Positions 1-7,998 of a stretch of 64,000 nucleotides of DNA are shown piece by piece. Each line of letters starts with the position of its first letter. Position 1 is the first letter of the stretch. Source of the stretch: Mycobacterium paraense (GTDB lineage Bacteria; Actinomycetota; Actinomycetes; Mycobacteriales; Mycobacteriaceae); contig NZ_LQPM01000009.1 in assembly GCF_002101815.1 (NCBI RefSeq), positions 82,448-146,447 on the forward strand, read 5' to 3'. Position numbers and translations under genes: made by a program. Under the pieces are notes generated by a model that saw only the letters and a list, made by a program, of their open reading frames with translations, ran no database searches and was not told the origin of the DNA.

Positions 1-73
1 CGTGGCCGCAGCGCCAAAGCCAGTACGCGAGCGTGGGGCCGGCGATCCCGGCGCCGACGATGGCGACCTTCAT
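1..73 (-). CDS. FAD-dependent monooxygenase, N-terminus only (gene runs off the window)
   Basis: Only the first 24 codons are present. They read MKVAIVGAGIAGPTLAYWL and onward, a textbook beta-alpha-beta dinucleotide-binding start (GxGxxG) as in FAD-dependent aromatic-ring hydroxylases and squalene-epoxidase-like monooxygenases. The ATG at 71-73 is preceded by a purine-rich AGGAGAGGGG stretch. It diverges from the SpoIIAA-like gene across a short region holding a perfect inverted repeat, so both genes may share a repressor. The substrate cannot be judged from this fragment. Confidence 0.7.
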   Translation of the reverse strand, partial: MKVAIVGAGIAGPTLAYWLWRCGH

Positions 74-112
74 GCGCATACCCCTCTCCTGCGCATTGCG
101 ATAACCATATCA

Positions 113-131
113 TAGTGCAATAGTTGCACTA
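113..131. promoter_or_regulatory. Perfect 8-bp inverted repeat in divergent promoter region, probable operator
   Basis: TAGTGCAA, three bases, then TTGCACTA: both arms match exactly. It lies between the divergent monooxygenase (start 73) and SpoIIAA-like gene (start 141 or 168). Its size and position fit a site for a dimeric TetR- or MarR-type regulator. No regulator gene is visible next to it, so the cognate protein is unknown. Confidence 0.6.
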
Positions 132-167
132 GGCAAATTAATGCGAGCCCGGGTTAAGGGGGCCGTT

Positions 168-629
168 GTGCTGGAAGAACTTACGGGCATGCCCGCAGGG
201 GTGCAGGCGCTGGAAGCCGTTGGCACCGTGACGGCCGCGGATTACCACCGCGTCTTCGCGCCGCTGGTCGATCGGGCGCGACGAACAGGTGGCCGGATGC
301 GGCTGCTTTACCAGTTCGGCCCGGGATTCCGGCGCATCACCCCCGGCGCGCTGTGGGCCGATACCCGGCTCGGCGCGAGCTACGTGCGGCTGCTCGATGG
401 CTGCGCAGTCGTCAGCGACCGCGGCTGGATCCGGGCGCCGTCCCGCAGCATCGGCGCGTGGATGCCCTGCCCGGTGCGGGTCTTCGCGGACGACGAACGC
501 GATGACGCGGCCGCGTGGCTGGCGTCGTTGCCGGCCGGCAGCGGCGCCTCCGCCCGCGACATGGCAAAGGCCTACATCGGTGGAACCGGCGCGGCGGTCG
601 CAAGCCTCGTCAGGCTCGTCGTCCCCTAG
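168..629 (+). CDS. SpoIIAA-like (STAS-fold) protein
   Basis: A protein of about 153 residues with the layout of the SpoIIAA-like family: an opening LEELTGMPAGVQALEAVGTV strand, a helix after TAADYHRVFAPLV, RLLYQFGP in the middle and a WIRAP...MPCPVRVF segment near the end. Members are small cytosolic STAS-fold proteins of poorly known function, some thought to bind lipids. I prefer the GTG at 168 because AAGGGGG ends five bases before it. An in-frame ATG at 141 lacks a ribosome site but could serve on a leaderless transcript. The gene diverges from the flavin monooxygenase across the inverted repeat at 113-131. Confidence 0.75.
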   Translation: MLEELTGMPAGVQALEAVGTVTAADYHRVFAPLVDRARRTGGRMRLLYQFGPGFRRITPGALWADTRLGASYVRLLDGCAVVSDRGWIRAPSRSIGAWMPCPVRVFADDERDDAAAWLASLPAGSGASARDMAKAYIGGTGAAVASLVRLVVP

Positions 630-1972
630 CGGCCCCGGGATGCCGGAGCAATCTCGTTGAGCCCCAGGTGATCCCGCAGCGTCTCGCCGGCGTACTCGGT
701 GCGGAACGCGCCGCGCTCCTGCAGCAGCGGCACCACCCGGTCGACGAACTCGTCCAGCCCGTGCGGCGTCAGGTGCGGCACCAGGATGAACCCGTCGCAG
801 GCGTCGGCCTGGACGTACGTGTCGATCTCGTCGGCGATGCGCTGCGGGGTTCCGACGAACTGCTGGCGGCTGGTAACGGCGATGATCACCTCGCGGATGG
901 ACAGGTTCTCGGCCGAGGCGCGCTCGCGGAAGCGGCGGGCGACCGCCATGGGGTCGCCATGCCGGACGCGCCCCTGGGTGATGTCGCTGTCGACGACCGG
1001 ATCGACGTCGGGCAGCGGGCCGTCCGGGTCGTAGGCCGACAGGTCGCGGCCCCACACCTGCTCGAGCATCGCGATCGCCGTCGCACCGCTGACTTGCTGG
1101 TAGCGGATGTGGCGTGCCCTGTCCTGCGCCTCGGCGTCGGTGTCGCCGATGACGAACGTCGCCGCCGGAAAGACCTTGAGATCGTTGGGATCCCGGCCGT
1201 AGGACGCGGCGCGCCCCTTGACGTCGGCGTAATAGCGCCGGCCGTCCTCCAGCGACGAGTGCAGGGTGAACAGCGCGTCGGCGTTGCGGGCGCCGAACGC
1301 GCGACCGTCGGCGGAGTCGCCGGCCTGCAGCAATATCGGGTGGCCCTGCGGGCCGGCGGGCAGCGTCGCGAACCCGCGCACGTCGAACTGCGGACCGCGG
1401 TGCGCGACGCCGCGGATGCGGTCGGGGTCGACGTACATCCCGGCATCGACATCGGCCAGCACGGCGTCGGCCGCCCAGCTGTCCCAGAACTGGCGGGCCA
1501 CGGTGAGGAACTCCTCGGCGCGCGAATACCGGTCGGCGTGATCCAGAAAGCCGCCGCGACGGAAGTTGGCGCCGGTGAAGGCGTCGGACGAGGTCACCAT
1601 GTTCCAGCCGGCACGCCCGCCGGACAGGTGGTCGAGCGTCGCGAATTGCCTTGCCACCTCGAAGGGTTCGTTGAAGGTGGTGTTGATGGTCCCGGTCAGT
1701 CCGATGCGGTCGGTGACGCCCGCCAGCGCGGCCAGCACGGTGAACGTGTCCGGGCGGCCCACCACGTCGAGGTCGTAGATGCGGCCGCGGTGCTCGCGCA
1801 GCCGCAGCCCCTCGGCCAGGAAGAAGAAGTCGAACAATCCCCGTTCGGCGGTGCGGGCCAGGTGCACGAACGACTCGAACTCGATCTGGCTGCCCGCGGC
1901 CGGGTCGGTCCAGACCGTGGTGTTGTTGACCCCCGGGAAATGCGCGGCCAGGTGAATCGGCTTGCGGCTCAT
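626..1972 (-). CDS. LLM-class flavin-dependent monooxygenase, NtaA/SnaA/DszA type
   Basis: A 448-residue bacterial-luciferase-like enzyme of the nitrilotriacetate monooxygenase component A group. Visible signatures are AAHFPGVNNTTVW at the start, FDFFFLAEGL, and SGGRAGWNMVTSSDAF followed by DRYSRAEEFL and FWDSW. These enzymes use FMNH2 from a separate reductase to oxidise amines, sulfones or similar compounds; no reductase gene is nearby. The ATG at 1972 overlaps the upstream stop as ATGA, which decides the start over an ATG at 1987. It is the last gene of a leftward run with two more LLM proteins. Its stop overlaps that of the SpoIIAA-like gene by four bases. Substrate unknown. Confidence 0.88.
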   Translation of the reverse strand: MSRKPIHLAAHFPGVNNTTVWTDPAAGSQIEFESFVHLARTAERGLFDFFFLAEGLRLREHRGRIYDLDVVGRPDTFTVLAALAGVTDRIGLTGTINTTFNEPFEVARQFATLDHLSGGRAGWNMVTSSDAFTGANFRRGGFLDHADRYSRAEEFLTVARQFWDSWAADAVLADVDAGMYVDPDRIRGVAHRGPQFDVRGFATLPAGPQGHPILLQAGDSADGRAFGARNADALFTLHSSLEDGRRYYADVKGRAASYGRDPNDLKVFPAATFVIGDTDAEAQDRARHIRYQQVSGATAIAMLEQVWGRDLSAYDPDGPLPDVDPVVDSDITQGRVRHGDPMAVARRFRERASAENLSIREVIIAVTSRQQFVGTPQRIADEIDTYVQADACDGFILVPHLTPHGLDEFVDRVVPLLQERGAFRTEYAGETLRDHLGLNEIAPASRGR

Positions 1973-3090
1973 GATGTCAACCCCCACCTTTTGGCGATCA
2001 GTTCGTGCGAGCGCAACCGGTCAGCGTGCCCGTGAGTGACCGAGGTGATGACGAGTTCGTCGGCGCACGTCGCGCGTTGCAGGTTCTCCAACCGCTCGGC
2101 GACCTCGTCGGGGTTGCCGACGAATTGCGTTGCCACCCGGTCGATCACGACCTCCAGCTGCTCGTCGGTCAGTGGGGCGCACTCGTCGGGGTCGGGGTAG
2201 GGAACGGCGCCGCCGCCGGCCCGGATCGAATACACCCAATGCCCGTAGCTGGACGCCAGGTGCTTCGCGGTGGCGGAGTCGTCGGCGACCACGACGTCGG
2301 CGGACACCACCACGTACGGCCGCGGCAGCGCCGGCGACGGGACGAACGCGTCGCGGTAGGCGTCGATGGCGTCCAGGGCCGTCGCCGGGGTGAGGTGGTA
2401 GCTGGCCACGAACGGCAGCCCCCGCGCGCCGGCGACCTGGGCGCTGCGGCCCTTGCTGCTGCCGAAGATCCACGGCGTCAGCGCGGCGCCTTCCCCCGGC
2501 ACGGCATGCACGTCGAAGCCGTCGACCTCGTAGGTTCCGGCGAGCATCGCCATGATGTCCCCGAGCTGCTCTTCGAAGTCGGGCGCGACGGCCTCGGGTT
2601 GCTGCAGGATCGCCTGGGTCGCCTGCACGCGGCCGCTGCCCAGCAGCTTGCGCAGATCGAACGGCGGCGGGATGACCACGCCGTTCACCTCGCGCCACTC
2701 GCGCGACGGTTCGGGTCTGGGGGGTCGCGGGGATCGCGGCTTGGTGATCCGCCGCTGCGCCGAGCGGCCCAGGCCGAGGTCGATGCGGCCCGGATAGAAC
2801 GCGTCGAGCATGCCGAAGCTTTCGACCACCGCGGCGGCCGTGGTGTGACTGAGCTGCACGGCCGCCGAGCCCACGCGAATCGTGTTGGTGGCGGCCGCGA
2901 TTTGTCCGATCAGCACGGCCGGTGCCGCGCTGGCGACCGCGACGAAGTGATGCTCGGCGATCCAGAACCGGCGATAACCCCACCGCTCGGCGTGCTGGGC
3001 GAGCTCGATGGTGTTGCGCAACGCCGTCGCCACGTCGCCGCCCGAGCTGATCGGCGCCAGGTCCAGGATCGACAGCGGCACCGGGGTCAT
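1969..3090 (-). CDS. LLM-class flavin-dependent oxidoreductase, MsnO8-like
   Basis: A 373-residue TIM-barrel luciferase-family protein. PLSILDLAPISSGG at the start, RFWIAEHHF near residue 45 and FYPGRIDLGLGRS near residue 105 mark the MsnO8-like branch, distinct from the NtaA-type neighbours. Expected to use reduced flavin or F420, and mycobacteria have both. Both ends overlap adjacent genes by the ATGA pattern, so the three LLM genes are probably translated together. The substrate is not evident. Confidence 0.87.
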   Translation of the reverse strand: MTPVPLSILDLAPISSGGDVATALRNTIELAQHAERWGYRRFWIAEHHFVAVASAAPAVLIGQIAAATNTIRVGSAAVQLSHTTAAAVVESFGMLDAFYPGRIDLGLGRSAQRRITKPRSPRPPRPEPSREWREVNGVVIPPPFDLRKLLGSGRVQATQAILQQPEAVAPDFEEQLGDIMAMLAGTYEVDGFDVHAVPGEGAALTPWIFGSSKGRSAQVAGARGLPFVASYHLTPATALDAIDAYRDAFVPSPALPRPYVVVSADVVVADDSATAKHLASSYGHWVYSIRAGGGAVPYPDPDECAPLTDEQLEVVIDRVATQFVGNPDEVAERLENLQRATCADELVITSVTHGHADRLRSHELIAKRWGLTS

Positions 3091-4184
3091 CGGCGCACCG
3101 CCGCGTAGCGGTTGGGCGCCACGGGCAGGCCCAGGCGGGCGCGCAGGGTTTCGCCCGGCCGGTAGGCGGTGCGGAAGCGGCCGGCTCGCTGCAGTAGCGG
3201 CACCACCTCGTCGACGATCACCGGCAGGTCGGCGGCGTTGACGGCCGGCCGCAGCCGCACCCCGTCGACGCCCAGCCGCTGCCAGCCCACCACCATGTCC
3301 ACCAATTCCGCTGCGCTGCCGGTGAAGACGAGGGCATCGGAGGAGAAGTCGTCCTCGCCGCGGAACGAAACGACCACGTCGGCAAGGACTTTCAGGTGGG
3401 CGCCGCCCGCGGCGCGCACCTCGTCGAGGATGCTTCGCACCGACGCGTCGTCGGTGGGCGTGATGAACACCACGTCGGCGCCGGCCGCGGCGAACTCATA
3501 GGCGGGCCCGACGTGCGCCAGCGCGGCCACCACCGGCTGGCCCTGCGGCGGTCGCGGCGTGATCGACGGCCCCTTGACGGAGAAGAACTTTCCGGCGAAG
3601 TCGATGTAGTGCAGCTTGTCGACGTCGACGTACCGGCCGGTGGTCACGTCGCGGATGATCGCGTCGTCCTCCCAGCTGTCCCACAACCGGCGCACCACGT
3701 CGACGTACTCGACGGCCTCGTCGAACAGCGGAGCCCCGGAGACGTCGCGGCGGCCGAACAGGGCCGCCTCGTGCGAGGTGGCGCTCACCCGCGGCTGCCA
3801 GCCCGCCCGGCCGTGCGACACGAAGTCAAGGGTCGCAATGGATTTGGAGACGTGAAAGGGCTCGGTGTGGGTCACCGTGGCCACCGGGATCAGCCCGATG
3901 TGTCGCGTCGCGGGGGCGATGCGGGCCGCGACCAGGACGGCGTCGGCGCGGCCGGTCAGCCGGTCAGGATGAATCCGGGAGCTCCGCCCGATCTGGGGCA
4001 TCAAGGAGTCGTCGATGGTGAGGAAGTCCAGCAGCCCGCGCTCGGCGGTGGCCGCCAGCTCCGCCCAGTAGCGGCCGTCGAGCACCGACGGCGTGTGGGG
4101 ATGCGACGCCAGGGTCGGCCGCCACGCGTGCGGGTGCCAGCCGTAGCCGTCGAGCGCGACGCCCAGGTGGAGCTGACCGGTCAT
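3087..4184 (-). CDS. LLM-class flavin-dependent monooxygenase, NtaA-like
   Basis: A 365-residue luciferase-family protein related to the product at 626-1972. It shares HGRAGWQPRVSAT, FDEAVEYVDVVRRLWDSW and a C-terminal FRTAYRPGETLRARLGL segment that parallels FRTEYAGETLRDHLGL in that neighbour. It is shorter than most NtaA-type enzymes. The start at 4184 is chosen because it overlaps the acetyltransferase stop as ATGA; a GTG at 4193 would add three residues. Co-translation with two further LLM genes suggests successive or alternative oxidation of related substrates, which is inference. Confidence 0.85.
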   Translation of the reverse strand: MTGQLHLGVALDGYGWHPHAWRPTLASHPHTPSVLDGRYWAELAATAERGLLDFLTIDDSLMPQIGRSSRIHPDRLTGRADAVLVAARIAPATRHIGLIPVATVTHTEPFHVSKSIATLDFVSHGRAGWQPRVSATSHEAALFGRRDVSGAPLFDEAVEYVDVVRRLWDSWEDDAIIRDVTTGRYVDVDKLHYIDFAGKFFSVKGPSITPRPPQGQPVVAALAHVGPAYEFAAAGADVVFITPTDDASVRSILDEVRAAGGAHLKVLADVVVSFRGEDDFSSDALVFTGSAAELVDMVVGWQRLGVDGVRLRPAVNAADLPVIVDEVVPLLQRAGRFRTAYRPGETLRARLGLPVAPNRYAAVRR

Positions 4185-4669
4185 GGCAGCCACTTTTCGA
4201 AGGCGATCGGCCGGAACGGCCCCCAGTCCGGCAGCGGCTCGGCGGGGGCGATGCGGGCGTAACCCGTCGCGTCGTACAGCGCCTCGGCCTCGGGCTGGCG
4301 GTTGCCGGTGATCAGGTACAGCCGCCGGTAACCCCGCGCGGCGGTCTCGGCCTCCAGCGCCGCCAGCAGCGCCCGCGCGTACCCGCGGCGGCGGTGGGCG
4401 CTGTCGGTCCAGACCCGCTTGAGCTCGGCGGTCTGGGCGTCGAAGCGCCGGAACGCCCCGCCGGTGACCGCCACGCCGTCCACCACGCCGATGAGCAGGC
4501 CGCCGTCGGGCGGCGCCAGCTCGTCCGCCGGCACCGGCAGCCAGGCCAGGTGCGCGTCCGGCGTGCCGCCGTACCGCTGCGCGTACTCGACGGCCAGCTC
4601 GGCGAGCAGCGGCTGCGCGAGCGGGTCGTCGTGGGTGGCCGCGACGAATTCGAGCTCGATTTCCGTCAT
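4181..4669 (-). CDS. GNAT-family N-acetyltransferase
   Basis: About 162 residues with GNAT motif A as ELKRVWTDSAHRRRGYARALL (acetyl-CoA pyrophosphate loop RRRGYA) and motif B as YRRLYLITG...ALYDATGYARI. It should transfer an acetyl group from acetyl-CoA to an unknown amine. ATG at 4669 is preferred to the GTG at 4672. It is followed by an ATGA overlap with the first LLM monooxygenase and lies seven bases after the methyltransferase gene, so acetylation, methylation and flavin oxidation may act in one pathway. Confidence 0.88.
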   Translation of the reverse strand: MTEIELEFVAATHDDPLAQPLLAELAVEYAQRYGGTPDAHLAWLPVPADELAPPDGGLLIGVVDGVAVTGGAFRRFDAQTAELKRVWTDSAHRRRGYARALLAALEAETAARGYRRLYLITGNRQPEAEALYDATGYARIAPAEPLPDWGPFRPIAFEKWLP

Positions 4670-4679
4670 CACCTAACGT

Positions 4680-5600
4680 CTAACGCTCGTTGCCGGGAAG
4701 CATTCCGGGCCGAAACGCCGTGACATACCGCGGGACCAGCTCCACGTCCTCCGGGCGGCCACGCCACAAATCGGCCAAACCGAGGGCGGTGAACAATTCG
4801 ACGACGTTCCGCTCGGCGGTGTCCCAGCCGTGCGCGGCCAGATACTCGGGGACGTAACGGTATTCGCCCGGGTACATCAGGCTGGCCAGGTCGACGTCCA
4901 GGCCGTGCCGGCGCCAGGAGTCGACGAACGCCTGCCGCGCCGCCTGCCGCGCCGGCGTCCAGGCGGCCATGTGGTCCGCCGTGAAGCGGCTGCCGGCCGC
5001 GCTCACCCGGGTGATGTCTTGCAACAGCCGGTGCTGGGCGTCGGGTGGCAGGTAGCCGACGAGCAGCTGCTCGGCGATCCACACCGTGGGCGCGGCGGCG
5101 TCGAAGCCGGCCCGGCGCAGCGCGGCCGGCCAATCCTGGCGCAGGTCGACGCCGACCGCGCGGCGATGCGCCGTCGGGCTGGCGTCGAGCCCCCGCAGCA
5201 CGTCTGCTTTGAAGTCGAGGACCTCGGGCCGGTCGATCTCGTACACCGTCGTCCCCCGCGGCCACCACAGCCGGTAGGGCCGAGTGTCCAGACCCGAGCC
5301 CAGGATCACCACCTGGCGGATGCCCGCCCTGCCGGCGTCGGCGAGAAATTCGTCGGAGAACTTGCCGTAGGCCGCCTGTACGTAGATGAGCCCGGTCGCG
5401 ACCGGGTTGCCCCCGCCGTCCGCGGCATATCGCTCGTCGTCGATCACCCGGGTGAAATAGTCCACCCCCGCGGCGCGCACCAACCGCTCCGCGAAGGGGT
5501 CGTCGAGGAGCCCCTTGTTGGTGGCGACGGCCCGGACGACCGCGTCGAAAGTGGTGGCCAAACCCTGGCCGGCGGCGGGATTCCAGCGGGCGCCTGGCAT
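4680..5600 (-). CDS. Class I SAM-dependent methyltransferase, mycobacterial LCMT/TIGR00027 type
   Basis: A 306-residue protein of the expanded mycobacterial putative SAM-methyltransferase family. It shows an NKGLLDDPFAERLVRAAG segment, then VVILGSGLDTRPYRLWWP as the SAM-binding GxGxD-like loop, VYEIDRPEVLDFK for the ribose-binding acid, and WIAEQLLVGYLPPDAQHRLL. Members methylate mostly unknown acceptors. The ATG at 5600 (MPGARWNP) is the first start that fits family length; the long extension upstream is only the open frame over DUF3054. It lies 17 bases after DUF3054 and seven before the acetyltransferase. Confidence 0.87.
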   Translation of the reverse strand: MPGARWNPAAGQGLATTFDAVVRAVATNKGLLDDPFAERLVRAAGVDYFTRVIDDERYAADGGGNPVATGLIYVQAAYGKFSDEFLADAGRAGIRQVVILGSGLDTRPYRLWWPRGTTVYEIDRPEVLDFKADVLRGLDASPTAHRRAVGVDLRQDWPAALRRAGFDAAAPTVWIAEQLLVGYLPPDAQHRLLQDITRVSAAGSRFTADHMAAWTPARQAARQAFVDSWRRHGLDVDLASLMYPGEYRYVPEYLAAHGWDTAERNVVELFTALGLADLWRGRPEDVELVPRYVTAFRPGMLPGNER

Positions 5601-5617
5601 GGTCTTCTCGGGACTGC

Positions 5618-5989
5618 TCAGCGGTCGGCGCGGCGCCGGACGGCCAGTTCGGCGACCGCCCGCCACCCGAGCAACAGGACCGCCGTGACCGACGCGGCGA
5701 CCACCACGAAACTCGCCGCCACGCCCGCCGAGCTGGCCTTGCGCAACAGCATGCCGACCGCGACGGTGCACACCCAGACGATCACCCCGGTGGGGGCCAC
5801 CGCGGTGGGCCGCCGCCAGCCGCGCGACACCAGCCACCCGACGGCCGTCCCGGACAGGAACGGCCAGGCCGTCGTCGCGACGCCGCCGAGGTTGAGCCCT
5901 TCGTCGTGGCTGCGGCGCCCGATGGCGCAGAACACCAGCACCGCGATGACGTCCACAGCGAGCCAGGCCAGCCCGCGGAGCCGAAGCAT
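5618..5989 (-). CDS. DUF3054 family small membrane protein
   Basis: A 123-residue integral membrane protein with four hydrophobic segments. The sequence GRRSHDEGLNLGGVATTAWPF after helix one, and WRRPTAVAPTGVIVWV before helix three, are typical of DUF3054 proteins. Function unknown. It is the first gene of a leftward run that continues into the methyltransferase, acetyltransferase and LLM genes, and it diverges from the SDR gene at 6059. Confidence 0.8.
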   Translation of the reverse strand: MLRLRGLAWLAVDVIAVLVFCAIGRRSHDEGLNLGGVATTAWPFLSGTAVGWLVSRGWRRPTAVAPTGVIVWVCTVAVGMLLRKASSAGVAASFVVVAASVTAVLLLGWRAVAELAVRRRADR

Positions 5990-6044
5990 GCCGCGAGACT
6001 ACCGGGCGAGCTGGGCATCCTTGACCCCGCGGGCGCGGTGAACC

Positions 6045-6050
6045 TAAATT
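6045..6050 (+). promoter_or_regulatory. Probable -10 box of a leaderless SDR transcript
   Basis: TAAATT fits the mycobacterial TANNNT -10 pattern. A transcript starting about seven bases later would begin at or just before the ATG at 6059. This supports that start over longer in-frame alternatives. No strong Shine-Dalgarno sequence precedes the ATG. Confidence 0.4.
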
Positions 6051-6058
6051 CGGCACCG

Positions 6059-6799
6059 ATGAATACCCGGGGCAGGCTCGCGGTCGTGACCGGCGCCGGG
6101 TCGGGCATCGGCAGGGCGGTGGCCCTGGCGTTCGCGGCGCAGGGCGACCGGGTCGTCGCCGCCGACATCGACGAGGCGGCCGCGCAGGCCACCGCCGACG
6201 CGGCGCCCGGGCTGATCACCGCGCTGCCGGTCGACGTCGCCGACCCAGCCCGGGTCGAGGTCTTGCGCGACAGGACCCATGCCGAGGTCGGCGTGCCCAG
6301 CATCGTGGTCAACGCCGCCGGGTGGGACCGCACCGACCAATTCCTCAATGCCACACCGGAATTCGCGGCCAAGGTGGTGGCCATCAACTACCTCGGCCCG
6401 GTGCACGTCTGCAGCGCGTTCCTGCCGGGCATGATCGACGCGCAGGCGGGCGGCCGGGTCGTCAACCTGGCCAGCGACGCCGGCCGCGTCGGCAGCGCGG
6501 GCGAGACCGTCTACGCCGGCGCCAAGGGCGGCGTCATCGCGCTGACCAAGTCGCTGGCCCGCGAAATGGCCCGCCACCAGATCACGGTGAACTGCGTGTG
6601 CCCGGGCCCCACCGACACGCCGCTGTTCCACGCGCAACCGGAAAAACTGAAAGAAGCGCTGGTCAAGGCGATCCCGTTTCGCCGGCTGGCGCGGCCCGAG
6701 GAGGTCGCCGCGCCGGTGCTGTTCTTCGCGTCCGACGCCGCGTCGTTCATCACCGGACAGGTGATCAGTGTGAGCGGCGGCCTAACGATGGCAGGCTGA
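6059..6799 (+). CDS. SDR-family NAD(P)-dependent dehydrogenase
   Basis: A 246-residue classical short-chain dehydrogenase. TGAGSGIGRA is the cofactor loop, D35-I-D (AADIDE) favours NAD(H), NAAG is present, and the catalytic set is Ser in NLASDAG with YAGAK. CPGPTDTPL and the C-terminal ITGQVISVSGGLTMAG are family typical. Overall it resembles 3-hydroxyacyl-CoA or 2-hydroxycyclohexanecarboxyl-CoA dehydrogenases (FabG/BadH-like). Its stop is five bases before the start of an acyl-CoA dehydrogenase gene, so the pair probably acts in one acyl-CoA degradation route. Confidence 0.87.
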   Translation: MNTRGRLAVVTGAGSGIGRAVALAFAAQGDRVVAADIDEAAAQATADAAPGLITALPVDVADPARVEVLRDRTHAEVGVPSIVVNAAGWDRTDQFLNATPEFAAKVVAINYLGPVHVCSAFLPGMIDAQAGGRVVNLASDAGRVGSAGETVYAGAKGGVIALTKSLAREMARHQITVNCVCPGPTDTPLFHAQPEKLKEALVKAIPFRRLARPEEVAAPVLFFASDAASFITGQVISVSGGLTMAG

Positions 6800-6804
6800 C
6801 TCCT

Positions 6805-7989
6805 ATGAGCACCGATGCGCCCCCCGCCTTTGACCGCGACGATCCCCTGGGGCTGGACGCTTCCCTGTCCGGCGACGAGCTCGCGGTGCGCGACACCGTG
6901 CGGAAGTTCTGCGCCGAGCACGTCCTGCCGTACATCGGGGAATGGTTCGAGATCGGCGACCTCCCGGTGCGCCAGCTCGCCAAGCAGTTCGGCGAGCTCG
7001 GCCTGCTCGGCATGCACCTGCACGGCTACGGCTGCGGCGGGGCCTCCGCGGTGCACTACGGCCTGGCCTGCACCGAGCTCGAGGCCGCCGACTCCGGCAT
7101 TCGGTCGATGGTGTCCGTGCAGGGGTCGCTGGCGATGTTCGCCATCTGGAAGTTCGGCTCGGAGGAGCAGAAGCAGCAGTGGCTGCCCGGCATGGCCGCC
7201 GGCGAACTGCTGGGCTGCTTCGGGCTGACCGAACCCGACGTGGGGAGCGACCCGGCCGCGATGAAAACGCGGGCGCGACAGGACGGCTCGGATTGGGTGC
7301 TCAACGGCCGCAAGTTGTGGATCACCAACGGTTCGGTCGCCGACGTGGCGATCGTGTGGGCGGCCACCGACGACGGGATCCGCGGCTTCATCGTTCCGGC
7401 CAAGACTCCCGGCTTCGCCGCGAACACCATTCACCACAAGCTGTCGCTGCGTGCCTCGATCACCAGCGAGCTGGTGCTCGACGACGTGCGGGTGCCCGCC
7501 GACGCGATGCTGCCCGAGGCGCGGGGGTTGCGGGGTCCGCTGTCCTGCCTGTCGGAGGCGCGCTACGGCATCATCTGGGGGTCGATGGGGGCGGCGCGCT
7601 CGGCGTGGCAGGCCGCGCTCGACTACGCCATGCAGCGCACCCAGTTCGGCCGGCCCATCGCCGGGTTCCAGCTGACGCAGGCCAAACTCGTCGACATGGC
7701 CGTCGAGCTGCACAAGGGGCAGCTGCTGTCGCTGCACCTCGGTCGCCTCAAGGACGGCGTCGGGCTGCGCCCCGAGCAGGTCAGCTTCGGCAAGCTCAAC
7801 AACACCCGCGAGGCGATCAAGATCTGCCGGACGGCCCGAACCATCTTGGGCGGCAACGGGATATCGCTGGAATACCCCGTCATCCGGCACATGGTCAACC
7901 TGGAGTCGGTGCTGACCTACGAGGGCACGCCGGAGATGCACCAGCTCGTGCTCGGCCAGGCGTTCACCGGCAGCGACGCGTTCCGCTGA
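6805..7989 (+). CDS. fadE7: Acyl-CoA dehydrogenase, glutaryl-CoA dehydrogenase-like (FadE7-like)
   Basis: A 394-residue flavoprotein dehydrogenase. GCFGLTEPDVGSDPAAMKT, LNGRKLWITNGSVADVAIVW and ILGGNGISLEYPVIRHMVNL are acyl-CoA dehydrogenase signatures. The YEGTPEMHQLVLGQAFTG ending places the catalytic Glu in YEGT, as in glutaryl-CoA dehydrogenases, although the exact substrate is not settled. The symbol rests on resemblance in length and neighbourhood to the FadE7 gene that lies beyond ndhA in M. tuberculosis. It is co-transcribed with the SDR and probably with the exported protein that follows nine bases later. Confidence 0.85.
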   Translation: MSTDAPPAFDRDDPLGLDASLSGDELAVRDTVRKFCAEHVLPYIGEWFEIGDLPVRQLAKQFGELGLLGMHLHGYGCGGASAVHYGLACTELEAADSGIRSMVSVQGSLAMFAIWKFGSEEQKQQWLPGMAAGELLGCFGLTEPDVGSDPAAMKTRARQDGSDWVLNGRKLWITNGSVADVAIVWAATDDGIRGFIVPAKTPGFAANTIHHKLSLRASITSELVLDDVRVPADAMLPEARGLRGPLSCLSEARYGIIWGSMGAARSAWQAALDYAMQRTQFGRPIAGFQLTQAKLVDMAVELHKGQLLSLHLGRLKDGVGLRPEQVSFGKLNNTREAIKICRTARTILGGNGISLEYPVIRHMVNLESVLTYEGTPEMHQLVLGQAFTGSDAFR

Positions 7990-7998
7990 GGGGAGTCG

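Noticed and set aside
113..131. Mobile-element terminal repeat
   Set aside because: The two arms are only three bases apart and no transposase is near, so an operator is the simpler reading.
515..2035. Long rightward frame of 506 codons
   Set aside because: It is antisense to the LLM monooxygenase, is Arg/Val/Gly-rich without any domain, and reflects third-position GC bias.
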